DNA from: Coriaria nepalensis
Taxonomy: Eukaryota > Streptophyta > Magnoliopsida > Cucurbitales > Coriariaceae
Reading direction: 5' to 3'
Length of the DNA stretch: 64,000 bases
Assembly: GCA_027186245.1 (NCBI GenBank)
Contig: CP114499.1
Location: 2,981,001 to 3,045,000, forward strand
Positions 1 through 12,100 of this stretch are shown here, one piece after another. Every line of letters starts with the position of its first letter. The first letter of the stretch is position 1. The position numbers and the translations under genes are program-made. The notes under the pieces were generated by a model. It did no database searches. It saw only the letters and a program-made list of their open reading frames with translations, and had not been told where the DNA came from.

Positions 1-379
1 ACTTAGTTTGGATTCGTTAGAGAAAGCGAAAAATAGACCATTTTGATTTTAGGTGTAAAATCGTTACTTGACTTATAGTTATACTATACAAGAAAAATGA
101 TAAATTATTAATTTGTTAAATCTAAAATGATACAGCTCTATTAGAGAAACTAAGTGTGACATTAATTTAATTAAAATTTAATAAATTACATCGAAACTTT
201 TATTTAATTATAAAAGGCTTTGAAGGTCTATAATTAATAATTTGACATTAAATGGTTAATGGGTCTAACTGTTAATTAGATTTTTCACAAGCCAAATTAA
301 TCAAAAAGTTGATTAAAATACATGGGCTATAAGCAAATATAAAAAGAAGAATCATAAAAAAATTCAAAAGTTAACGTGA

Positions 380-600
380 AGGGGTCGATAGCTTGATGGG
401 TCGGCGGGCTCAACAGGTCGACGGGGTCGACGCTTTCAAAATACAAAATGGTCGATGGGGTCGATGCCTTCAGTATGCAAAAGGATTGAGGTCGACGCCT
501 TCAGTACATGAATGGTCGAAGGGTCGACGCCCTCAGTATGCAAAGAGTTTAACATACTCGATAGGTCGACGAGTCTACAAGATAGTCGACGTCTGTTACA
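380..600 (+). repeat. GTCGACGCC-type minisatellite
   Basis: Imperfect tandem units share the core tcgacgccttcagtatg followed by spacers such as ggtcgacgagtctac. At least three copies are visible (about 445-480, 485-515, 520-545). The same core recurs four times at 45,255-45,610, inside an intron of the TEX2-like gene. In both places the array is followed by a related tail (gtctgttacaaaag here, gtctgctataaaag there), so the array belongs to a larger dispersed element, probably an LTR or leader. Confidence 0.75.
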
Positions 601-779
601 AAAGAAACTTAAAAATGAAATGAATTTGAAAGGGGAAAATCTATGAATCTTGAGCTGAAATTTTTAGAGCACATTAATAAGATGTTCATGAAATAATGTA
701 TGAGGACGCAAAGTGCTAAAAAGTAAAAGCTAAATCTAGACAATTGAAAACAGAAAATCTAAAAAGGAAGAAAAAGTCC

Positions 780-1375
780 TCAGTCTGGACCGGGAACATA
801 GACCAAGAGAAGTTAGATTAAGTCTCGATCTAGATTGAGAACTCAGACCGAGGAGTGTGATCTTAAGTCTCGGTATGAGAAAGGGGAAAGAATCCTCAAT
901 CTAGATTGAGAACTCAGACTGAGGAGCGTGATCTTAGGTCTCGGTCTTGGAAGGAGGAAAGAATCCTCGATCTTGATTGAGAACTCAAACCAAGGAGTGT
1001 GATCTTAGGTCTCGGTCTAGGAAGGAGGAAAGAATCTTTGATCTGGATTAAGAACTCAGGCCGAGGAGCATGATCTTAAGTCACGATCTCGGAAGGAGGA
1101 AATAATCCTCGATTTGGATCGAGAACTCATATCGAGGAGCTTAATCTTAAGTATTGGTCTAGGAAAGAGGAAATAATCATTGATATGTATTGAAAACTTA
1201 GACCGAGGAGGATGATCTTAGGTCTCGGTCTGGGAAGGAGGAAAGAGTCTTCGGTTTGGACTGGAACTTAGACCGAGAGATATTATAAGAGGTCTTGATC
1301 TGGGAAGGAAGAAAATTCTCGGTCTACATTAGGAACTCAGACCGAGAAACGTTATTTTAGGTCTCGGTCTGGGAA
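780..1375 (+). repeat. 71-bp tandem array in gypsy LTR-like DNA
   Basis: About eight diverged units carry a consensus like ggaaggaggaaagaatcctc, then gaactcagaccgaggag, then tgatcttaggtctcggtc. The anchor aactca/aactta falls at about 840, 911, 982, 1053, 1124, 1195, 1265 and 1334, so the period is 71 bp for five steps and then 70 and 69. The array lies just upstream of the primer-binding-like site, which suggests LTR-internal subrepeats. No open frame crosses it. Confidence 0.85.
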
Positions 1376-1570
1376 TGTAGAGAGGTTGGAAATATTTTAG
1401 TACATAGCTAAGGTATGGCCAATGTCTTGAGAAACCCTGTTTATCAAGAAAGTTTAAATGATTTTTGAAACTAATTCCTTAGAGGAAAAAAAAAAAGGAA
1501 AAAAAAATTATCTCTGATTATAAAGAGAAAGTTAGTAGTGTAACAGTCTAGACAACGTGGGTCATTATAG

Positions 1571-1583
1571 TTTATATCAGAGC
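1571..1583 (+). other. Primer-binding-like site
   Basis: The stretch tttatatcagagc resembles tggtatcagagc, the initiator-tRNA-Met complement common in plant LTR elements, with mismatches. It sits between the LTR-like block and the gag region, where a primer-binding site is expected. Confidence 0.5.
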
Positions 1584-1639
1584 CAAGTCATGCTACCCCA
1601 CCTCACCTCATCGCACCAACGCAACAACTTTTTAAGTAA

Positions 1640-3440
1640 GTACCATTAGTTATTGATTGCAATGATTTGAATTGTGAATGCATTGAATTTCTTAGGTGCT
1701 ATTTATTGCACTTCAAAAGAGTATTTCATGATTATAGAGATAATACTTGGAGAGTTGATATACATAAAGTATCCCCTTCAAATGTTAAGATCATAAGTTA
1801 TAAGGTGTTTAGAATAAATGAGAATATAAGAATTAGAGCTACTCAAGCTAACCTAGTACCCGAGGTACAAGGGAAAGAACTTAAATTTGCAATGTTGATT
1901 TCTAACTTGCAACAACTTTTAGAAGAGCAAGACTTTGAAATCCAGAATTTTTGGAGATAAATAGAACAACAACAAACTAGTGAAGGAGGCATTCTGGTGA
2001 GAAGACTACAGCCAAAGGTACTATAAGAGGATGAACCACCTCAAGGATATGCTCATGGTAATCATTGGATGCAAAAGATCCGACAAGAGCCACTCTATGA
2101 ATGTTTTCTCCGTATAAAAACCGTGGAGTTTAAGGGTTCAACGGACCCATTAGTGGTTGTACCTAATTCAAATTCTTTTGAATTTTATGGACCTTACTGA
2201 GAGAGAGAAGGTCATGTGTACAACCTATAGGTTTAAGAAGAAGGCTCGTTATTGGTAGGAGACCAAAAAAAAAATGGAGATGGAAGGTGGCAGAGATTGA
2301 TGATATTTATATGAATGCAATATAGCACACTGAATATTGAGTTGATAAAACTATATTGCGGGGTGCTATGTTTTTATATAGAATGTTGGAATTAAGTTTG
2401 TATTACTAGAATATATACATTTTCCAAAAAGTACCGAATGCACCATTAGTTTCATACAAATACAACAACAAAAAGGTTATGTTTTAATTGATAGGCGTGA
2501 TGCTCGACATGACATAAGCATAACATTATAGTGAAGTGCTGGCGGGTTAGGACGGACTAAGAGGAGTCATTGACTTCAGAGATTATATTCGATCAAGTCT
2601 AACTGCGAGAGGCCGAGAGGCCGATGATCCTATATATGATCTGATCAGAGCGTACTGAGCAGAGTCGCTGATCTCGGATACTATTGGTTATAGAGGACTG
2701 TAGATCACAAGAGTACCGGCAGCTACATCCTTTGGGTCCATAGAAATAGAATAAGAAAGAGCATCCCAATTGAAAAGAAATATTAAAATGGGGGACACTA
2801 TGGCAGCCCAACAAACATAATTTATTAACCTCAAATAAAGGAAATATGTCAGTGACATAGGTAGTACATAAGTTGATCAACTAGCCCAACTAGGCCCTTT
2901 CTTAGTACCCATAGAGGTAGAACATGTCAAGAAAATGATAGAGGTTTTTTGCCCAGAACTAGCCGTTATCATTGATAGCGATGATAATCCTCCAATTATC
3001 ATAGACGAATGTGTTAGAAGAGCCCTTCGGGCAAAGTATCACTTTGCTCGAGCTAAAGAGGAACAAAACAAGTTACTTGAGGCACAAAATAACTCCAAGA
3101 GATAGTTCAAATAGAGAAATGAAAATTTCCATCAGGGTCAAGGATCTCAGACCAAACAATCAATCGATCAGGTTAAGGGGTATATGAGCAATAAGAGGAA
3201 GGGAAAATTTGACTATCAACAGTAGCAAAAAGGGAAAGTAAACAATGATGATAGAAGCGCTGTTTTCCCAACTATTCAGATGTAGAATGAAACACCTGGA
3301 AGAATGCATATTGAGCACAAATATTTGTTATAGTTGTGGAAAGGAAGATCATTATGCTTGAGACTATCGCAACCGAACAATTGCGGATAAAAAGTCTAAT
3401 TTGCCAAGGGCTCAAGGGCAATGATTCAACATGATGCAAC
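1640..3440 (+). pseudogene. Gypsy gag remnant
   Basis: Pieces in shifting frames read as a retrotransposon gag. Around 2,095-2,160 the frame gives ECFLRIKTVEFKGSTDPL, like the FEGRPDPL region of plant gypsy gag. Near 3,320-3,375 a zinc knuckle CYSCGKEDHYA is visible, but a stop replaces one residue and the last cysteine reads as tyrosine. Stops and frameshifts are frequent, so no protein is expected. Confidence 0.7.
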
Positions 3441-3546
3441 CCCAGATTGAATGCCCTATAAGCAATTAGGGTAGGTTGGAGGCACGAAGATGAATGCAGG
3501 GATATTCATGTCTTTCAAAAAATGATATGGAGACAGGAACCTCTGG

Positions 3547-3850
3547 CACGGTGACAGGTCGGCTTACTATTTCCAATTTAGATGCTTACATATTATTTGA
3601 TTCAGGTGCAACCTATTCCCTTTACACTTTATACTTTTGCTCGTAAATATGATAAAGACAAGGATAGAATGAGACAAACCTTTAGGACCACCCTTCGCTC
3701 AAGGGAAGTCCTACTACTTAATTTCTAGTCTTGTGCAGTACCAATTCTCATATTTGGAAAAGAACTGTACGCAAACCTCGTTATCATAGACATACATGAT
3801 TACGATGTTATCCTAGGAATGGATTTACTTGGAAAATACAATGTATCCAT
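3547..3850 (+). pseudogene. Gypsy aspartic protease remnant
   Basis: The frame near 3,547-3,640 gives LTISNLDAYILFDSGATYSL, with the retroviral-type active-site triad D-S-G. Further on, near 3,785-3,845, DYDVILGMDLLGKYNVSI matches the conserved second half of this protease family. The intervening frame is disturbed. This is the diagnostic domain placing the remnant in Ty3/gypsy. Confidence 0.8.
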
Positions 3851-4261
3851 TAGAGGTCGAAGGTCACATTTAAATGGAATGATGACAAAAGAGTTGAATA
3901 CACAAGGGACCCTAGAAGGCAACCTAAAAAGATGATCTCAGCAACAAAAACGAAGAAATGGCTAAATAGTATTTAGGTCGGTTATCTAGCCAGCATCATA
4001 GATTAAATGATAGAAATGAATATTGGTCTAGAAGATGTACCAGCGGTAAAGAACCTTATAGAAGTATTTCCAGAGGAATTACCGAGTATACTGCCAAACC
4101 AATGAGATTATACATCAGCCATCGGAAACTAATAGTGTGACATTGAAGAACAAAAATACTCTACTAAGCATTTAAGATTTGTTCTATCAACAAAAAGGGG
4201 CAACAACTTTCTCAAGGATCAGATTGCGATCGAGATATCACTAGCTAAGAATTAAGAAGGA

Positions 4262-4780
4262 AGACATCCTGAAATGGCTTTTAGAAGCCGATACGGACAT
4301 TATGAGTTCTTGGTAATGCCATTTGGTTTAACTAATGTCCCTATAACATTTATGGAATTGAGGAATCGAGTGTTCAAAAACATTCTCAATAAATTAGTAA
4401 TAGTATTTATCGACGATATACTCGTGTATTCTATATCCAAAGAGGAGTGTGGACATTAAGTAGAAATTGTACTGCAGATGTTTGAAGGAATATAAACTAT
4501 ATGAGGAATTTCAAAAGGTGAGTTTCGGACTAGACGAGGTAGAATTCCTCGGACATGTAGTGTTTAAGGGAGGAATCTCGGTGGACACTGTAAAGATTGA
4601 GGCCATAATGAAATGGCCAACTCCTACCACGGTCATTGAGATTCGAAGCTTTCTTACATTAGTGGGTCACTACAAAAGATTCGTAGAAGGATCTTCTAGT
4701 CTCACTACATCACTCTCAACTCTTACTAAGAAGGAAAAGAAGTATGAGTGGACAAAAAAGTGTGAATGGAACTTCTAAGA
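4262..4780 (+). pseudogene. Gypsy reverse transcriptase remnant
   Basis: Two open pieces (4,274-4,459 and 4,467-4,778) cover the middle of the [19 protein letters not shown], then [10 protein letters not shown] (the catalytic F-x-D-D box is intact), then EFLGHVVFKGGISVD, IMKWPTPTT and SFLTLVGHYKRFV. A stop at about 4,457 and a short frameshift separate the halves. The N-terminal RT part before 4,260 is only weakly recognisable, and RNase H and integrase are absent. Confidence 0.85.
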
Positions 4781-4994
4781 GATAAAGAACAGATGGGCTA
4801 GCACATCTATTCTTATCGTACCTACTTAGGAAGTAGAGTTTTAAGGAAGTCCAAATTTGTTCCATATTTTACATAATGGGTTTCTGAATTAGCTAGGTAA
4901 TACCTCAACTGGTTATATTGGATTTTATATAAAGTTATAATTGATATACTTTATATGCATAATAAGTCTTGAGTTACTGAACTCTTAGAGAATA

Positions 4995-5260
4995 GTGTAA
5001 GATGTACTTAGGGTACGCATCTGTAGATAACAGTGTAAGACGTACTTGGGGTATGCATCTGTAGATAACAGTGTAAGACGTACCTGGAGTATGTATCAGT
5101 AGAAAATAGTGTAAGACGTGCTTGGGGTATGCATCTATAAATAACATTATAAGACATATATGGGGTACGAATCTCTAGAGACCAATGTAAGATATGTCTA
5201 GGGTATGCATATGTAGAAAATAGTGTAAGACGTGTTAGGGGCACGCACATAAGCGCATCG
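4995..5260 (+). repeat. 38-bp tandem array
   Basis: Seven units of 38 bp begin at about 4,995, 5,033, 5,071, 5,109, 5,147, 5,185 and 5,223. The consensus is gtgtaagacgtacttggggt followed by atgcatctgtagataaca. The period does not drift over seven units although the units differ by substitution. It lies in the right LTR-like block of the gypsy remnant. An open frame on the other strand (5,008-5,268) is only a translation of the repeat. Confidence 0.9.
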
Positions 5261-5604
5261 GTAGTCAAACAAGGCCTAGTTTTGTATTGTAGTAATAGAA
5301 TATATCTATTTCCGCTAAGGGATTTTGATAAGCAATTTAGCCAATAGGAGGGGCGTCACAAAGCTTGGGAGTGGAAGGATATCACTCCTAGTATATAATA
5401 AAGGAAATGAGTAATGTAAGCTTATTTTCAATTAGCAATGGGAACGAAGCTTAAGTTTAGCACGACTTTCCACCCTAAATGGACAATCAGTCAGAGAGGA
5501 CTGTCCAGATGTTAGAGAATATGCTTCAGGCGAGTGTTTAGATTTCAAAGGAGCTTAGAATAAGTATTTGCTTATAATAGAATTATCATATAAGAATAGT
5601 TCCT

Positions 5605-6010
5605 GCATATAATTATCGATTGATATAAATTTAATTCTTTATGGTAAACGGCATTTTAATAAAGAATTAATTCATATCGAGTTTTGTTTTATATAATCTA
5701 ATTATATAAAACACCTTCACTAAGATGTCTATCTACATCAGTGATCCAAATCTAGATCACATGCATTCATAATGCTAGTGGACTACTAGCAACCACTAAA
5801 TTAAAGATTCAATACTTTAATCTGTTGCGGACAACTTAATTCATTATCTATAATATTAATCCTCTCGTACCAATACAAGATTATAATCACATAAATGAAT
5901 TTAGAATTTTCTGATATTTTTTCGTATTATTCGATAATAATATATTCATAACAATTATATAGAAAAATCTCACTTTTATTAATTTTATTAATATCACCAT
6001 ACCCAACAAA
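5605..6010 (-). repeat. Copia-type LTR fragment, copy 1
   Basis: This segment is repeated at 6,200-6,600 with about 80% similarity by eye. Shared blocks are ttatggtaaacggcatttta, gtctatctacatcagtg, cattcataatgctag and ttgcggacaacttaattca. On the minus strand it reads like the LTR of plant copia elements. No coding potential is seen. Confidence 0.6.
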
Positions 6011-6199
6011 AGAACCAATATACAATTTTCTATAAGAAGGTTTGGATTCCATATATGTAAGTCATGTTTCTAGGTACTTATCCCAATGAATCTACAAAAC
6101 AAAAGTCGTTAGCTTAATATACAAACAAACAGTGACGAGTGAGTCAAAAGATCCGGCTAACATAAACAAGAGTTCGTGACTACTCAGGATTCAAATTGA

Positions 6200-6700
6200 T
6201 TTGCATATGATTATTGATTTATATGAATTTAATTTTTTATGGTAAACGGTATTTTAATACAAAATTAATTCATATCGAGTCATGTCCTATATAATCCAAT
6301 TATATAAAGCACTTTCACTAATATGTCTATCTACATCAGTGGTCCAGATCTATATTACATGTATTCATAATGCTAGCGGACCGTACTAGAAACTGTTATA
6401 TTAAAAATTTCATACTTTAATATGTTGCAGACAATTTAATTCAATATCTATAATCTTAATCCTCTTATACTAATAATACAATATTATAATCACATTAATA
6501 AATTTGAAATTTTCTAATATTATTCATATTATTCAAAAATAATACATTCACAACAAATATATATAGAAAAATGTCAATTTTATTAATTTCATTAAAATAA
6601 TATCATTACATGCTTTCAGAGCACCATGGCCAACATGATCGAAATCTAGATCATGTTCATTCATAATACTAGTGGACCGTATTAGCAACATCTGAGTCAA
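6200..6700 (-). repeat. Copia-type LTR fragment, copies 2 and partial 3
   Basis: This is the second copy of the 5,605-6,010 sequence. It is followed at 6,630-6,700 by a short third copy (aaatctagatcatgttcatt, then aatactagtggaccg). The copies lie in direct order about 595 bp apart, which suggests nested or duplicated LTR fragments. The third piece abuts the copia gag remnant on the same strand. Confidence 0.6.
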
Positions 6701-8089
6701 AATATCAATGTTTTGATGCAAAAGAATGACTACCTGAATCCCAAAAGCATAACGTGCAAAAACAATCATATGTTGTACCATTTCAGGAGTAAGAATAGAC
6801 TGAGCAGGGGCAAGTTGTGCAGCAAAGTTTGTTTGAGCAGTTGTAGGACTAGTAGCAGAACCAATCGGGGTATTAAAGGATGTCTCTATCTTATTAGGAG
6901 GTCGGATGGAACATTCTTTTATAATATGCTTAAATTTCTTTCAAGAGTTGCAAAGTTTTTTGGTACAAGTTGAAATCATGTGACTAAAACTTTTTCAACT
7001 ATAGCATTGTACAGTACTCATATCATGCCCTTTTGTTTCACTTGACCTACATAAGCAACCAAGATCGGTGAATTTGCAGTAGCTCGTTGTTCCATGGCTA
7101 CTTGAGTGGAAAGCAACTGCTCTTCACGATAGAGATTACTTAAACAATCATCCAAAGAAAGACAAGACTACGATTCATTAGATTGGACTGGATGGACTCA
7201 AAACCAGAGTGGAACTTCATCAAAAAATGATACATGTGACTAGCTTCATGAACATTGAACATCGAGCAAACTGTCTATAGGAACACTTGCATAAACTTTG
7301 TAATGTAATCAACCCAAAGAATCTGAAAAGTGGAAATAAACTTCTTGATAGAAAGACTCCATTGTGTGAGATTTACTAGATCGAGTTCGATTTGAAAATG
7401 TTTAGGCTATGTTGTTTCGATGATATACTTTCTTCAAGTAGTTCCACACTCCAGATGCCCTTCGATAAGAATGTAGGATTAAGATAATCTGAGGTTCAAC
7501 AGATCCAAATATCCAAGACATAATTTTTGCATCTTTGATCTCCCACTTGATATATTTTTCCTTCTTCCTTTGTCAGGTGCTAGATCATTACTATTGAAAT
7601 GCCCCTACAATCCCTTCCCTTTGACAATCAACTGAAATTGAAACTTTCAAGAAGTGTAGTTCTTCCCATTAAACTAAAGATTTTTTGATTTCTGTAAAGA
7701 CATAATGCAGCTAAGAAAGATATGAAAAAGAACCAAGAGAACTAGACCAAAATCAAGAAGAACAAGAATCCAAGACAAGAATTCTAGATGAATAGAAAAA
7801 CAAAATCGAGAAGAATCAAGAAAATTATAAGAGAGACAAGAGCACAGATACCATGTTAACATTCATAATATCTTTTCTTCATTGATTTCCAATACAACCC
7901 TAATGTCCTATATATATATAGCTCCAATAGCAATTATGGAAACAATCATGGATCCTAACTAGCCTAAGAATCAGCATCTGTAAATGGCTAAATTCAATCT
8001 CTGTAAATCAAAGATCATAGCAGTACAGTAGGTTGACAACTATACAAACAATTTATACATGGAGGACAGTTAATGCATATCCATTAACA
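6590..8089 (-). mobile_element. Copia retrotransposon head (LTR plus gag), minus strand
   Basis: Reading leftwards from 8,089 there is an LTR (8,089-7,854), a primer-binding site tggtatctgtgctc directly after it (7,853-7,840), and a gag in broken frames. Recognisable pieces are WEIKDAKIMSWIFGSVEPQI (about 7,540-7,480), YLKKVYHRNN, LYREEQLLSTQVA (about 7,130-7,090) and a decayed knuckle near 7,010. These match the UBN2-type gag of plant copia elements. Pol is absent, so the element is truncated at its 3' side near 6,590. Confidence 0.75.
7854..8089 (-). repeat. Copia LTR, 236 bp
   Basis: On the minus strand it starts TGTTAATGG and ends GTTAACA, the expected TG...CA form with a short terminal inverted repeat (tgttaa/ttaaca). 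It carries a TATA-like tatatatatagg box near 7,905-7,915. It directly abuts the primer-binding site. No matching 3' LTR was found in the window. Confidence 0.7.
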
Positions 8090-9123
8090 TAGAAAACCCC
8101 GTTCAAGCTGGAAGTCAGATGTTTTTAAGAAGCTCTAGCTCATTGGAGTTGCCTCTTAATTCTTATATTTCATAAAGCTTGAATTTGAGCACAAACTCGA
8201 GTCGATTAAACTCGTTTAATAGAATATGTAAAACATATTGAAATAAAAGTTCTCAAGGTATACAACTTGTTTGGCTCGATAAACTTGTTTAAAATTCTCG
8301 AACTACTTCAAGCTTATCGAGCTGAATATTCTACAACTTGAGCTGAGCTCGTTTATCCATGCAAGCTCAAAAGTTAGCTCTAGCTCCGCTCCTTTATCCA
8401 TTCGACTCAAAATGAATACGCGTTCGAGCTTAACTTCCACAAGAGAAGTAGCTCACAAGTAGCTCAATCCAGCTGGACAGCCACTATTATTTCCACCCAA
8501 GCCTCATAAGTCGTTGATCACAGGTTCGGGCCCAACATCTATATTTCAATAATAGAGACCTAGCAATGCATAATAATCAAATTTAGGCCGGCAAGGGCCC
8601 AGTCAAAACATCAAGCTATTGCATCTGATACAGTTATCTCACCCCTCATACACGTCCTGATCTTCAAGCACGGGAATATGAAAGAAGAATAAAACACATC
8701 ATTTCGCCTTATCGAAGCTTCCAACCACTTCATCGCTAAGAGCATGCCTGTGATATAACTTGACCAGATATGAGATTCACACATCCACCTAATTACCATT
8801 TCTCATTATGGCATCTGGTATTTTAAGTGGTTTTCACACCATTGATTGACAAAATAAAAATAAGGGTTTAGGCCATCCCATTTTCACAGTTTCTGTAAGT
8901 AGACCAAATATAGGCTATATTGCCTATATGAATCAGTTACACGGCAACTAAAGAAGTTAATATCGAAAAAGTACGTATTCTTTATGTAAATCCAGCCACA
9001 ATGGGGAGTAATTTCCTATTTGTACATAAGGCCGTAACCCTCAAGGCAGTAGAGCACACCGAGACAATTCTACCTGTGTGTTGAAACATTATAGTTCTCA
9101 ACTAGTTTCATAGCACAGAATCA
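8090..9123. other. 3' flank of nCBP, non-coding
   Basis: No coding region is seen. The part nearest the nCBP stop (about 8,900-9,123) is probably its 3' UTR. Around 8,165-8,460 there are many scattered copies of agctcg/cgagct-like words (for example cttgagctgagctcgtttat), a pattern often seen in non-autonomous plant transposons; no ends could be fixed. Confidence 0.4.
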
Positions 9124-12100
9124 CTAGCCTCGTAACCATGTGTTCCTGTAAGATGAGTTGTCACGCAGAGAAGCATCATGGGGCTTGTATTCCATCACAT
9201 AGCTGTGTGGAAGCTTTAAGTGCCGTTTGATTGAATCTCTCAAAGCCATTACTGCCTGCTACGACAAAAAGGGACCAAAAGTATGATATAACTGTCTCCA
9301 ATGCCTAAGATACGGAGCAAACAAATTACAAACCTGATGGTCTGAGGCATTACGGTTCCACACACTCACAATGTCTTCATTGAAACGGATGCTTAGCACG
9401 GCACCACATATGTTGTCTCCATAATCAAGCTGGTCACCGACTAAAGCAAGAACCTATTTTCATATGCAGGAGACAAAAAAAAAAAAAAAAGATTCAATTT
9501 TGTTGCATAAGAATTTGACTTCTTACTTTGGTAGGTTTTCGATGAGTGAAATTGACACTAAAGAAAAAATTTCAAACAAACAGAACATTTGCTCTCCGGT
9601 AAGAAGATTATGATGAAAACAAGAAACCGCTTGTTTTGTCATCCAATGAAACTAACAATTGATTCAACTCAAAGTGGGTAGGGCTGAACCATGGATGTGA
9701 AATATTATCAACATCAATAAATATATATACCAGTGTATTCTATTCCATTTGATTGGTCTCCCTGTACAATCTCTTTTGTCCAAAAAAAATAGTTGAAAGA
9801 TTCATGCTACTTAAAATTTGGTCCAAGAGACCTACCATGTACCAATCACCCCATGCACTATCAACGTTGTACACTAAGGTAAGTAAATTAATGTATAGGA
9901 AGTGAAATAGGACTCCTTCAACATTAGACTCTTAACATGAGTGAATTAATGAAACAAATGCTCGCCCCTACCAGATCCTCCCAGAAGCGACCTGAGACAA
10001 CCTTTTTGAATCGTATTATCCACTTTCCACCATTGCAGTTAGCTGAGTCCTGAGACACAATGTATTCTCATCAAACATGCATGATGCTAGGCTTAATGCG
10101 AATGACAAAATTTAATACAAAAACTCGAGCATGAAATATGTATTAAACAATGGGCAAAGAGAAATGCAAAGTAGTCTTTCATAGACACAAAATTTCATGT
10201 CAGGGTTTAGATGCTACCTCCCATAATGGGCGGATTCCATCCTTAAAAAGATGCAAATCTGTTGGGCTTGGCAAAGAAGAAGGACGGGCCAGGTGGCAAT
10301 AACTTACCCAAAAACCTTCAACCTATGTACACATAGAAGGGAAGAAAGGGGGAAATTATACAACTATCCAAGTAAACCGAACCCGCTACATGGATAAATG
10401 ATGTATATGAAATGACATACCGTACTGAAATCTACAATCTTCTTTATATTGTCCTCGTATGACGTTTGAGTTCGAATGCCAGGAGTTCGACGAGTGTACC
10501 AAAATACAAACTTTTGCTGGTTTCAAGAATTATAAAAAATTTAAGCATAGATTACAAGATATTTATTCTAGACAAAGAATGCTAGCAAACATAAACAAGG
10601 TTTCCTAGAACATGAATCATGGTAGTTACTCAGCCATTCATCATAGAAAAAATAAAAAATAAACATGAAACTTTTGGTACAAGACTTTAATAGACAGCTA
10701 TATAGAGGGATGCAATGCGAGCTGATGGAGCTCGTGGACTAAACCCAGGTGATTAGCATCACTGACATGTTAAAAAGAAATTAAAAACTACTATCCATCC
10801 AGCCTAGTTAAGGATCTAATTGAAGTCAACAGCTTAAAAATGTCGTGTATTAATTACATGTAATATATGACCATAATGATCTAATTGATCATAAATGTAA
10901 TATATTTTTCTGCTCTCATAAAGCCACTTCATGTTCTTCCTCGTCTCAGTCTCTTATCCACCAACACTTCATTCGTTTAGTCAGTGCTCACTAATCCCCA
11001 TTGAGCCTGCATACATATATTCATATATTTGTACCTTTGTTGATGTATGCTTTACACATATTTTAAATTTCATTAATGTTGCTGCCACCACCGCTCACTC
11101 CTAGAATATCTCGAGTATTCAATCACTTTTCATTCCTCCATCTTATTTCTCTCACTTGAAGACCACAGTCAATATTCTTCCAGTCTTCCTCCATAGGAAC
11201 AGCTTTGTCTCTCCCACTTATTTATAGGGCGGCCCTTCTTGCCCGAGAGAGACCTATTCTTAGGCTCTTGAATAATTGTCTACTCAAGGATCCCATGATG
11301 AATAGACGTTAATCACTTACGTTCTATTGTTTGGAGTACATAATACTTCTAAGCTTTTATTTTCCTATTCACGACTAAAACTGATGATACCACTGAAATA
11401 CATTGGTGTAATAAATATGAAACAAACTGCGATGGGCATTGCCTCAGTGAATATTACAGGGTCATAAGTTACCCAAACATTTCTTTTCAACTATAACCAT
11501 AATGATGATTCCATTCTGAGTTCATTACAGCCAACCAAACACTATTTTTCTTCGATTCTTCGCTCTGTCATTACGGAAAACTTGAGAATGGGATCATGAA
11601 ACTCGCTACAACCGTCTCACAGCAGGGACTTCACTCACCAGAACCCCCTTCAAATTTACTGAGATAAATATGGGTTGGAAACCATTTGCCCATAGTCCAC
11701 ATTTGAGGTCATTTCTTTGGTTGTCTCTCAAATTTTTCCCTTTTAAATTGTCATACAGAATCACAGAGACATAGGCATGGATTACTTTGCTGTGCTGTCG
11801 GAAGATGGAAGGAAGATTCCACATGTTGCAGCCCGCAAAAAGATAGATAGCACACTTGCAGAAGAAAATAGCAAGAGGGATATCATAATATTCTCACACT
11901 TGGGAGAAAAGTATATTTTTCAGATCATAAATAAAAAAGGTCTTATCAAAGCATGCCTAATGGAGAGGGAATCGTACCATTTCTCTGAACCCCGTCTACT
12001 GGCAAGAAAGGAAATAATGTTGTCCCCACCCCCACGAAATTAGATTTTGAAGAGAGATACCACAACCCCAGATAATAAATGTAACAAAAGAAATTAAAAC

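Larger units (their letters stand above)
1..5360 (+). mobile_element. Degenerate Ty3/gypsy LTR retrotransposon
   Basis: The order is an AT-rich LTR-like block with two tandem arrays, a primer-binding-like site near 1,571, a gag region, an aspartic protease, reverse transcriptase (RT) pieces, and then another LTR-like block carrying a 38-bp array. Protease upstream of RT, and the FLGHVV and IRSFLTLVGHYKRF motifs, are typical of Ty3/gypsy pol. Many stops and frameshifts break every domain. Integrase and RNase H are not seen between the RT piece (ends about 4,780) and the right LTR-like block, so an internal deletion is inferred. The two ends do not look alike, so they may not be a true LTR pair. 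The left edge runs off the window. Confidence 0.8.

Noticed and set aside
780..5260. CRISPR-like regular arrays (71-bp and 38-bp)
   Set aside because: The units are contiguous diverged tandem repeats without unique spacers, in a plant retroelement; not CRISPR.
5008..5268. 86-codon open frame on the minus strand
   Set aside because: It is a translation of the 38-bp tandem array and lies in LTR-like DNA.
11777..12043. 88-codon open frame inside nCBP intron 1
   Set aside because: No recognisable domain, no splice signals that would make a gene, and it lies within an intron of the opposite strand.
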